A stretch of 5,000 nucleotides of DNA from Candidatus Woesebacteria bacterium UBA5073 (GCA_002415845.1 DIAR01000049.1:1-5000), one strand, 5' to 3'; shown: positions 1-4,760, counted from the first letter of the stretch. Numbers and translations: made by a program. The notes: a model not told the origin generated them from the letters alone.

Positions 1-95
1 TTATATTGGGGTTTTTCGGGAATGGCTTCCGGGACAAAGGGTTCTACTTCTGGAGTTTCTTTTTGCTCTTCTTCGGATATAAATATATCAGGCAT
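1..95 (-). CDS. N-terminus of an unrecognised Pro/Glu-rich protein (partial, runs off the left edge)
   Basis: Only the first 31 codons are in the window, beginning MPDIFISEEEQ. Eight of the 31 residues are Glu and six are Pro, so this is an acidic, probably disordered N-terminal tail; no domain or membrane segment is visible yet. The ATG at 95 is preceded on the minus strand by AGGA four bases before the start codon, which is short for a Shine-Dalgarno spacing. The frame stays open upstream to a stop at 150-152, but that stretch has no ATG. The gene follows the SpoIID gene on the same strand after 44 bases, so cotranscription is likely. My impression that Patescibacteria proteins starting MPDIF continue into membrane proteins is from memory and unverified. 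The function is unknown. That it is coding rests on the open frame and position only. Confidence 0.55.
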   Translation of the reverse strand, partial: MPDIFISEEEQKETPEVEPFVPEAIPEKPQY

Positions 96-108
96 ATTTC
101 CTAGGCCA

Positions 109-137
109 ATTATAACCTTACCGGTCAAAATAACCAA
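109..137 (-). promoter_or_regulatory. Possible promoter for the left-edge gene
   Basis: On the minus strand a perfect TATAAT lies at 114-109. A weak -35 match, TTGGTT at 137-132, sits 17 bases upstream. The predicted transcription start near 102 would leave a leader of only about seven bases (AGGAAAT) before the ATG at 95. The -35 matches only three of six consensus positions, and the gene may simply be read through from the SpoIID gene, so this is tentative. Confidence 0.3.
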
Positions 138-139
138 GC

Positions 140-1840
140 TTAAAGTTTTTCAATGTTAAAAAGCGTACTTTTAATGCCAATAAAGCCAGGGGCTCTTAAA
201 TTAAAGGCTTTTTTAAATTCCTCCCCTGAGATTGATTCACTCCCTTTATTGGAAGTAATGTTAACCGTTTGGGTAAAACCGCCGTTATTGTAAACAACGG
301 AAACATCCGAAACAGAAGTATAACCACCAATCCCTTTTAGGTCACTTACCGAATATGGATTTCCACTCCAACAGGAACCAACCGGAGAAATTCTGGAAAC
401 GTCACCGCCACCCCCATACAAAACTTTCCAGGCATTTAAGATGTCTGCCATCTCTTCTGAGGTTAACCAGGGATTACTCCTGCCGCAGCTATTTCCGGAC
501 CTGTCTTTATACCAACCTTTGTAAAACCAGGGTGAACCGCCGAGAATTTCATATGAATTATTCTGCCAACCGCCTTGATTCCCAGCCGTATTATCCCAAA
601 GATTCGGAGTGGTATGACCCTGGCTTGAATAACTAAAGGTAAAACCACCAGCTGTTGAGGCATACCAGGCGGAAAAGGGTGCACTACCGGAAACCAAAAC
701 CCAACCGCGGGTGGCATCAACGGCCGCATCCCAAGCCCCACCCTTGTTTGATGCTTTATAAACCTGACAGCTTTCGGTGGCACAAATTGAACCCGCACCG
801 TTGTTGGTGTAAGCCAGAGCATAGGAACGAGCTGCAACTGCCTGAGCCTTTAAGGCTGCCGAATCGTTGGCTGTCCAACCGATTGGCATTTCGTAAATTC
901 TTTTAACATAAGTTTCAATATCAACCGTACCATAACCCCTAACCGTAATATTAATATTGGTTGGATAGTCTTTTCTTAATTGGATTCCACCATAATAGGC
1001 GCTTAAGATTTGTTCTGCTGACTGCCCTGCCTTTGCCCTTCCGTACGCTCCATACTGACTCATCCCCTTGCGGTGCGGTGCCCCGTAAGAAAAAGCAGCA
1101 AAAGCGGGACTAAAACCCGGGTTACAAAAGTTAGATGAGCCGGGCTTTCCGGAACAAGGCTCAAGTGTCCCCGGAGTATCACCAACCGAAGTTGAAAAAC
1201 CGCCTGCTTTTAGGGCTGCCAGTTCGTTTTGTTTGGCTGAAAGGGTTGAAATATAAGTTTCAACTTTAGAAACTTCCGAAGCAAGGAATTTTTCCTTTTC
1301 GGCCACTTGTTTTTGCATTATTGCCAGTGAAGCTTTGTTTTTTTCCAATGCTTCTTTGTCAGTTTTTAATTTTAATAGTTCTTGAGCATACTGATCCATT
1401 GTTTGCCGATCGGCATCAGCCGCTTTTTGTCTAAAAGCAATTTCCTTAAAAGCGGTTACGGCATCTTTTGAGGAAAAAAAGGGCAATAATGGATCATAAA
1501 GCCTCATTGATTTATACTGATTAATCGCCTTTTCTTCGAAAATCTTTTGGGCATATGCCAAATCTTCTTCCCGAACTTTAATGTCGACCTCGGCTTTTTT
1601 GAGTTGAGCCAGAATTGTGTTAATTCTTTTAGTGATACTGGTTAATTGAGTTCTTAAGTCAACTAAATCTTGTTTATTTTTTTCTTGAGCCGGCATTCTG
1701 GCTTCAATTTCTCTTTTAATTTCGGCAATCTGACAATCATAATCCGTTGCAGAACAATCGGTTGCCAAAACTTTTGTGGAAATAAAAACAGAGATCGTCA
1801 AAAGAAAAACCGCGAGGAAAATCAGCTTAAATAATTTCAT
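140..1840 (-). CDS. Secreted coiled-coil protein with SpoIID/LytB peptidoglycan-cleaving domain
   Basis: Probably a peptidoglycan lytic transglycosylase-type enzyme acting outside the membrane, 566 aa from the Met at 1840. Residues 1-26 form a signal peptide (MKLFK, hydrophobic core, cleavage after VLA). Residues about 36-214 are charged heptad-like coiled coil, as in murein-hydrolase regulators of the EnvC/PcsB type. A Gly/Ser/Pro linker with Cys229 and Cys239 follows. The SpoIID/LytB domain runs from about 250: H256 with GMSQYGA (259-265), ILSAYYGG (278-285), YVKRIYEMP (311-319), KAQAVAARSYAL (331-342), C353-C358 before QVY, and WYASTAGGFT (392-401). By analogy with Bacillus SpoIID, E317 of the EMP motif is the candidate catalytic acid. 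About 150 C-terminal residues are less recognisable. An in-frame ATG at 1849 (569 aa) is disfavoured because a consensus -10 box overlaps it. The gene diverges from the pilin array, so a wall-opening role for that machine is plausible but inferred. Confidence 0.88.
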   Translation of the reverse strand: MKLFKLIFLAVFLLTISVFISTKVLATDCSATDYDCQIAEIKREIEARMPAQEKNKQDLVDLRTQLTSITKRINTILAQLKKAEVDIKVREEDLAYAQKIFEEKAINQYKSMRLYDPLLPFFSSKDAVTAFKEIAFRQKAADADRQTMDQYAQELLKLKTDKEALEKNKASLAIMQKQVAEKEKFLASEVSKVETYISTLSAKQNELAALKAGGFSTSVGDTPGTLEPCSGKPGSSNFCNPGFSPAFAAFSYGAPHRKGMSQYGAYGRAKAGQSAEQILSAYYGGIQLRKDYPTNINITVRGYGTVDIETYVKRIYEMPIGWTANDSAALKAQAVAARSYALAYTNNGAGSICATESCQVYKASNKGGAWDAAVDATRGWVLVSGSAPFSAWYASTAGGFTFSYSSQGHTTPNLWDNTAGNQGGWQNNSYEILGGSPWFYKGWYKDRSGNSCGRSNPWLTSEEMADILNAWKVLYGGGGDVSRISPVGSCWSGNPYSVSDLKGIGGYTSVSDVSVVYNNGGFTQTVNITSNKGSESISGEEFKKAFNLRAPGFIGIKSTLFNIEKL

Positions 1841-1847
1841 CTCAATC

Positions 1848-1856
1848 ATTATATCA
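1848..1856 (-). promoter_or_regulatory. Extended -10 promoter of the SpoIID gene, predicted leaderless
   Basis: The minus strand reads TGATATAAT from 1856 to 1848, a perfect extended -10 element (TGn plus TATAAT). No good -35 is seen, and extended -10 promoters do not need one. The hexamer ends seven bases before the ATG at 1840, so transcription should begin at 1841 or 1840, on or next to that ATG. The box overlaps the alternative ATG at 1849, which would then not be transcribed. No Shine-Dalgarno sequence precedes either ATG at usual spacing. Confidence 0.6.
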
Positions 1857-1866
1857 AGTAAACCCT

Positions 1867-1895
1867 TTTACACTTCGGGGAATTTAATCTAAAAT
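1867..1895 (+). promoter_or_regulatory. Sigma70-like promoter of the pilin array
   Basis: TTTACA (1867-1872, five of six matches to the -35 consensus) is followed by a 17-base spacer and TAAAAT (1890-1895, five of six matches to the -10). The predicted start near 1902-1904 gives a leader of only three to five bases before the ATG at 1907. There is no Shine-Dalgarno sequence before that ATG. The RNA polymerase footprint would overlap that of the divergent SpoIID promoter, so the two may compete. Confidence 0.6.
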
Positions 1896-1906
1896 AACAG
1901 TTAGTT

Positions 1907-2290
1907 ATGAAAAAGTTACTTTTCGTCCCTGCTCTTTTTTTGTTGGAGTTGATTAAATCAACAAAAGTAGTACACGCCGTTGATTTGTGGTGCCCGGATA
2001 AAAGGAGTATTAACACCGCCATTGGCTGTATACCGGTTAACGGCGAGAATGAATTATTGGGATTTTTCCTTAAATGGGCTATCGGCGTAGGTGGAGGAAT
2101 TGCTTTTATCTTGATTATTTATGCCGGTTTTATGATTATGTCCTCATCCGGCAACCCAGATAGAATCAAGGCTGGACAGGAACTTTTAACCTCCGCCATC
2201 GCTGGAGTTATTATGCTTATCTTTTCTGTTTTTATTCTGAATGTCATTGGTGTTAATATATTAAATATTCCCGGTTTTGGAGGAAATTAA
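1907..2290 (+). CDS. T4SS pilin-like protein 1, with signal peptide and two cysteines
   Basis: A 127-residue membrane protein, the first of eight paralogs of the VirB2/TrbC-like pilin type (I believe Pfam T4SS_pilin; not checked). It is the only one with a recognisable signal peptide: MKKLLF, a hydrophobic core, and a likely cleavage site after V-H-A at residue 24. The exported N-terminal segment has Cys29 and Cys41, which could form a disulfide. TM1 is about residues 57-78, followed by the loop SSSGNPDRIKAGQELLT (79-95), then TM2 to about 115 and the tail NILNIPGFGGN. The loop replaces the usual G-G-D with S-G-N. An in-frame stop at 1895-1897 leaves the ATG at 1907 as the first start, fitting the upstream promoter. 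As first gene with its own export signal it may be the major subunit, but that is inference. Confidence 0.85.
   Translation: MKKLLFVPALFLLELIKSTKVVHAVDLWCPDKRSINTAIGCIPVNGENELLGFFLKWAIGVGGGIAFILIIYAGFMIMSSSGNPDRIKAGQELLTSAIAGVIMLIFSVFILNVIGVNILNIPGFGGN
2279..2284 (+). promoter_or_regulatory. Shine-Dalgarno site of pilin 2
   Basis: GGAGGA lies eight bases before the ATG at 2293, within the last Gly-Gly codons of pilin 1. It is the only strong, well-spaced Shine-Dalgarno sequence I see in the window. It supports both the chosen start and translation of pilin 2 from a message shared with pilin 1. Confidence 0.65.
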
Positions 2291-2292
2291 AC

Positions 2293-2625
2293 ATGTTTAA
2301 ATTTAATGACAATCTTGATTTTAATAAAATTCAAACTAGTGCTTTCGGGGGTCAATTCAAACTACAAGGGAAAAGCATTGGCGATATTGTTTCAACCTTA
2401 ATTCCCTATTTTTTTCTTGTTGCCGGAATCCTTTTATTAATTAATCTGGTTATGGGAGGCCTTGCCCTTATGCTTTCTCGGGGAGATCCAAAAGCTGTTC
2501 AATCGGCTCAGGGAAAAATTACCAATTCATTAATTGGCTTTTTGATTGTCTTTGCTTCATATTGGATTGTTCAATTGGTCGGACGTGTCTTCGGAATTGA
2601 AGCCATCACCAACATCTTCGGTTAA
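2293..2625 (+). CDS. T4SS pilin-like protein 2
   Basis: A 110-residue paralog of the array. The N-terminal 35 residues (MFKFNDNLDF...) are polar and lack a signal peptide. TM1 is about residues 36-61, followed by a basic loop with SRGDPKAVQSAQGKIT (62-77), then TM2 at about 79-98 and the tail GIEAITNIFG. The loop keeps Asp65 but has Arg in place of the first Gly of S-G-G-D. Its start is two bases after the pilin 1 stop, behind a strong Shine-Dalgarno, so the two are clearly cotranscribed. The positive loop predicts that the loop is cytoplasmic and both termini outside, as in VirB2-type pilins. The subunit role is inferred from family resemblance and context. Confidence 0.85.
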   Translation: MFKFNDNLDFNKIQTSAFGGQFKLQGKSIGDIVSTLIPYFFLVAGILLLINLVMGGLALMLSRGDPKAVQSAQGKITNSLIGFLIVFASYWIVQLVGRVFGIEAITNIFG

Positions 2626-2653
2626 GTAACTTCTTTTTAAAAGAGTTGTATTT

Positions 2654-2662
2654 TGTTACAAT
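2654..2662 (+). promoter_or_regulatory. Extended -10 promoter of pilin 3, predicted leaderless
   Basis: TGTTACAAT is an extended -10 element: TGn plus TACAAT, five of six matches. The hexamer ends at 2662 and exactly six bases separate it from the GTG at 2669, so the predicted +1 is the first base of the start codon. The -35 region (TTTTTA near 2634-2639) is weak. It lies in the 43-base gap after pilin 2. Confidence 0.55.
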
Positions 2663-2668
2663 TAACTT

Positions 2669-2989
2669 GTGAATATTTTGGCTGAAGTTAATATTAAAAA
2701 CACTTTTGGTTCCCCTATTGGAAACGGAATCTCAATCGGCAATCTAATTTCTCTTTTTTTGAACGTTAGTCTTACTATTGCCGGAATAATTATTCTCTTT
2801 CTTTTTCTTTTTGGTGGAATAAGTATCATTTCCAGTGCTGGGAAGAATAATCCTGAAGGAGTTGAAAAAGGGAAAAAAGCTATTACCTCGGCCGTTATTG
2901 GTTTTATAGTTGTCTTTGCTGCCTATTGGATTATACAATTGATTGAGACAATTACCGGGTCTACTTTTGTAACGATGCCGGGTTTATAA
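2669..2989 (+). CDS. T4SS pilin-like protein 3 (GTG start, insertion in the loop)
   Basis: A 106-residue paralog. An in-frame TAA at 2663-2665 leaves GTG at 2669 as essentially the only upstream start, and no Shine-Dalgarno precedes it. The N-terminus MNILAEVNI carries the short L-A-E motif seen in several paralogs. TM1 is about residues 31-55, followed by the loop SSAGKNNPEGVEKGKKAIT (55-73) and TM2 at about 74-92. The loop is two residues longer than in the other paralogs and has Lys-Asn in place of the usual Asp after S-x-G. It is strongly basic, which favours a cytoplasmic loop. TM2 (FIVVFAAYWIIQLIE) closely resembles those of pilins 2 and 7. Confidence 0.84.
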   Translation: MNILAEVNIKNTFGSPIGNGISIGNLISLFLNVSLTIAGIIILFLFLFGGISIISSAGKNNPEGVEKGKKAITSAVIGFIVVFAAYWIIQLIETITGSTFVTMPGL

Positions 2990-2994
2990 AAAAT

Positions 2995-3324
2995 ATGGAT
3001 ATTGTTGGAAAAATTACCGCACCATCACCTATTGCCAACATTGGCAATGTCGATACAGGATTGGGGGCCTTGCTTGATATGGCTGTTAAAACAATCGTTG
3101 TCGGGGCTGCTCTTTACGCTCTGATTAATCTGCTCATGGCCGGATATGCCTTTATGTCCGCGGGGGATGATCCCAAAAAAGTTCAGGGCGCCTGGGCCAA
3201 GATTTACCAAACCTTACTTGGTTTGGCTTTTACAGCCGGAGCTTTTGTTCTGGCAGCTATTTTTGGCAAACTGATTTTTGACGATCCAACATTTTTATTA
3301 AAACCAACCATTCCAACACTCTAA
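2995..3324 (+). CDS. T4SS pilin-like protein 4 (most diverged paralog)
   Basis: A 109-residue paralog. The N-terminus (MDIVGKITAPSPIANIGNV) lacks the L-A motif. TM1 is about residues 32-54, followed by the loop MSAGDDPKKVQGAWAKIYQ (54-72), then TM2 at about 73-95 and a Pro/Thr-containing tail. It keeps A-G-D-D and the basic loop but lacks the Thr of the I-T motif and the G-[IL]-N/E-I tail motif of its relatives. Its hydrophobic segments are richer in Ala and Gly. It starts five bases after the pilin 3 stop without a Shine-Dalgarno. A TATAAA at 2985-2990 lies only four bases from the ATG, too close to claim as its promoter. It could be a minor or specialised subunit. Confidence 0.82.
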   Translation: MDIVGKITAPSPIANIGNVDTGLGALLDMAVKTIVVGAALYALINLLMAGYAFMSAGDDPKKVQGAWAKIYQTLLGLAFTAGAFVLAAIFGKLIFDDPTFLLKPTIPTL

Positions 3325-3686
3325 TGAATTTAGCTCAAATAAAACTATATAAAGGTGAAAGCCTGTCTGGTTACGGAACTTTGGGCGAAGGCCAAGGGGA
3401 AGGTTCTGTTGGCACCTTTACCAAGTTTATTTCCAGTGCCGTTGGCCTTATAACCATAATTGGAATAATTTGGTTTGTCTTTATTCTGGTAACAGGAGCC
3501 ATCGGTATTATTTCGGCGGGTGGAGATAAACAAGCCCTTGAGACGGCCAGGAAAAAAATTACGACCGGAATTATCGGCTTAGTGATTATTATCGCCGCCT
3601 TATTTATCATTGATCTTTTTGGCTATCTCATCGGCATTGAAAATATCCTTGATTTGCCTGCTCTCTTTGGCCAAATTCAACAATAA
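3324..3686 (+). CDS. T4SS pilin-like protein 5, overlapping pilin 4 by one base
   Basis: A 120-residue paralog. Its ATG shares one base with the TAA of pilin 4 (TAATG), a classic arrangement for translational coupling; no Shine-Dalgarno is present. The N-terminus begins MNLAQIKL (L-A-Q motif), followed by a Gly-rich, flexible stretch at residues 11-30. TM1 is about 41-63, followed by the loop SAGGDKQALETARKKIT (64-80), then TM2 at about 82-103 and the tail GIENILDLPALFGQIQQ. The loop core GGDKQALE is shared with pilin 6 almost unchanged at the DNA level, which suggests these two are the most recent duplicates in the array. Confidence 0.84.
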   Translation: MNLAQIKLYKGESLSGYGTLGEGQGEGSVGTFTKFISSAVGLITIIGIIWFVFILVTGAIGIISAGGDKQALETARKKITTGIIGLVIIIAALFIIDLFGYLIGIENILDLPALFGQIQQ

Positions 3687-3687
3687 A

Positions 3688-4029
3688 ATGAATAAACTAC
3701 TCGCCCAGGATTCGATTACCAACCCCGCTCTCGGCAGTAGTTTGCAGGGAAGAAGCGGTGTTTCTTTCTTTCAAGACCTTGTCCCCAATGTAATTGGCTT
3801 GGCTTTTGTTATCGGAGTTTTGGTTTTTTTCTTTATTATGATAATTGCTGCTATTCAATGGATTACCTCGGGTGGTGATAAACAAGCGCTTGAATCAGCC
3901 AGGGGGAAATTAACCAATGCTATTATTGGCTTTGTAATTTTACTGTTAATCTTCGTTATCCTGAAGGTAATTCAGGACTTTTTTGGCTTAAACATTTTAT
4001 CCCTTGACATTGGGCCTTTGAAAATCTAA
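3688..4029 (+). CDS. T4SS pilin-like protein 6
   Basis: A 113-residue paralog. The open frame continues upstream to an ATG at 3610, but that would bury 26 extra residues inside pilin 5. The ATG at 3688, one base after the pilin 5 stop, gives a protein beginning MNKLLAQDSI that matches the length and L-A motif of the relatives, so it is preferred. TM1 is about residues 35-57, followed by the loop TSGGDKQALESARGKLT (60-76), then TM2 at about 77-97 and the tail GLNILSLDIGPLKI. It has no Shine-Dalgarno and is presumably coupled to pilin 5. The codons for its tail (LDIGPL) contain a perfect TTGACA that serves as a candidate -35 for pilin 7. Confidence 0.84.
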   Translation: MNKLLAQDSITNPALGSSLQGRSGVSFFQDLVPNVIGLAFVIGVLVFFFIMIIAAIQWITSGGDKQALESARGKLTNAIIGFVILLLIFVILKVIQDFFGLNILSLDIGPLKI

Positions 4030-4033
4030 TAAT
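4004..4033 (+). promoter_or_regulatory. Candidate internal promoter of pilin 7
   Basis: A perfect TTGACA (4004-4009) lies in the end of pilin 6. AATAAT (4028-4033, five of six matches to the -10) follows after an 18-base spacer. The predicted start near 4040-4041 leaves about four bases (AAAC) before the ATG at 4045. The first -10 base is a mismatch, so the activity is uncertain. Confidence 0.45.
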
Positions 4034-4044
4034 ATCTTATAAAC

Positions 4045-4395
4045 ATGTTTAATTTGCTTTCGATGGCCGTCTTAGCAGCTGAAGATAAGATTAATCTTCA
4101 ACCCGGAGGACAGTTTAGTGCCTTGGGTAGTTTAACGATTGGCGGTGTTATAGCCGGAGCAATCAGGTTGGTTTTGGTTATTGCCGCAATTGTCTTTTTC
4201 TTTATCTTGGTTATCGGCGGTATTCGCTGGATTGCCTCGGGCGGCGACAAAGCCCAAACCGAAGGTGCCAGAAACCAAATTACGGCTGCTTTGGTTGGTT
4301 TAGTAATCGTTTTTGCCGCTTGGGCCATCGTTCAATTAATCAACACCTTCTTCGGAATCAACATCTTTGAACTGACGCTTCCTTCAGCTACCTAA
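4045..4395 (+). CDS. T4SS pilin-like protein 7
   Basis: A 116-residue paralog and a good example of the array consensus. The N-terminus MFNLLSMAVLAAEDKI carries the L-A-A-E motif at residues 10-13 after a short hydrophobic stretch. TM1 is about residues 41-63, followed by the loop ASGGDKAQTEGARNQIT (64-80), then TM2 at about 81-100 and the tail FFGINIFELTLPSAT. An in-frame stop at 4030-4032 leaves the ATG at 4045 as the first start; an internal ATG at 4063 would remove half of the leader. There is no Shine-Dalgarno, but a candidate promoter ends eleven bases before the ATG. Loop and TM2 are closest in style to pilins 6 and 8. Confidence 0.85.
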   Translation: MFNLLSMAVLAAEDKINLQPGGQFSALGSLTIGGVIAGAIRLVLVIAAIVFFFILVIGGIRWIASGGDKAQTEGARNQITAALVGLVIVFAAWAIVQLINTFFGINIFELTLPSAT

Positions 4396-4404
4396 AAAAG
4401 TTAC

Positions 4405-4433
4405 TTGCCTCGCCATCATCCTTAGTTTAAACT
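4405..4433 (+). promoter_or_regulatory. Weak candidate promoter of pilin 8, predicted leaderless
   Basis: TTGCCT (4405-4410, four of six matches), a 17-base spacer and TAAACT (4428-4433, four of six) end exactly six bases before the ATG at 4440, so the predicted +1 is the start codon. The hexamers are weak. The call rests mainly on spacing that matches the better promoters in the window. Confidence 0.33.
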
Positions 4434-4439
4434 TATGCT

Positions 4440-4760
4440 ATGAATTTAGTGAAAGAAGTATTGGCTGCCGAAATTGAAACTTCAAACGGTATCCCCACTT
4501 TACGGGGTTTGGAGGGTTTATTCGAAAATGTTGTTTCAGCTATTCTTGCTCTTTCCGGAGTGGTTCTTTTCGTCATGCTTATCATGGGTGGTATTAAATA
4601 TATTTCTTCAGGAGGTGACCCGAAAGGCCTGGAGGAAGCCAAAAAAACCTTAACTACCGCTATTGCGGGCATGCTTTTGGTTGCCTCGGCTTATTTAATT
4701 CTTGCCCTAATCGAAAGATTTACCGGAGTTAATGTTTCGGTTTTCAAAATCCAAATATAA
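4440..4760 (+). CDS. T4SS pilin-like protein 8
   Basis: A 106-residue paralog, the last of the array. The N-terminus MNLVKEVLAAEIET has the L-A-A-E motif at residues 8-11. TM1 is about residues 33-56, followed by the canonical loop SSGGDPKGLEEAKKTLT (56-72), then TM2 at about 73-91 and the tail TGVNVSVFKIQI. An in-frame stop at 4428-4430 and the lack of another start fix the ATG at 4440. The 44-base gap after pilin 7 has no Shine-Dalgarno. A two-codon frame (ATG CTA TGA, 4435-4443) overlaps the start codon and is probably chance. The basic loop supports a topology with both ends outside. Confidence 0.85.
   Translation: MNLVKEVLAAEIETSNGIPTLRGLEGLFENVVSAILALSGVVLFVMLIMGGIKYISSGGDPKGLEEAKKTLTTAIAGMLLVASAYLILALIERFTGVNVSVFKIQI

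Noticed and set aside
96..137. Minus-strand codons upstream of the left-edge gene read L-T-G-K-V-I-I-G-L-G-N, resembling the start of peptidyl-tRNA hydrolase.
   Set aside because: The diagnostic P-G after G-L-G-N is absent, what follows is a Pro/Glu-rich tail, and there is no ATG for such a start.
463..837. A 124-codon open frame on the minus strand in another phase inside the SpoIID gene.
   Set aside because: The SpoIID frame is supported by family motifs across this stretch; the alternative translation is low-complexity and matches nothing I recognise.
355..906. Two plus-strand open frames (355-636 and 655-906) antisense to the SpoIID gene.
   Set aside because: They are rich in Arg, His and Pro without domain features and are explained as antisense shadows of the SpoIID coding sequence.
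2628..2647. AT-rich inverted repeat after pilin 2 (AACTTCTTTT...AAAAGAGTT), considered as a terminator.
   Set aside because: The stem is mostly A-T, needs a bulge, has almost no loop and lacks a following T-run, so termination there is not credible.
2981..2994. TATAAA before pilin 4 as another leaderless -10.
   Set aside because: Only four bases separate it from the ATG, there is no TG extension or -35, and it overlaps the pilin 3 stop codon.
3610..3687. N-terminal extension of pilin 6 to the ATG at 3610.
   Set aside because: It lies wholly inside pilin 5, and the ATG at 3688 gives the family's usual length and N-terminal motif.
4435..4443. Minimal upstream frame ATG CTA TGA overlapping the start of pilin 8.
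   Set aside because: If transcription starts at 4440 as the promoter spacing suggests, the first ATG is not in the message; a two-codon frame is easily produced by chance.
2744..4672. Several minus-strand open frames of 61-79 codons opposite the pilins (for example 3371-3610, 4098-4328 and 4433-4672).
   Set aside because: They recur opposite the same conserved loop and TM segments of each pilin, which is what antisense translation of repeated coding DNA produces; they have no start signals of their own.
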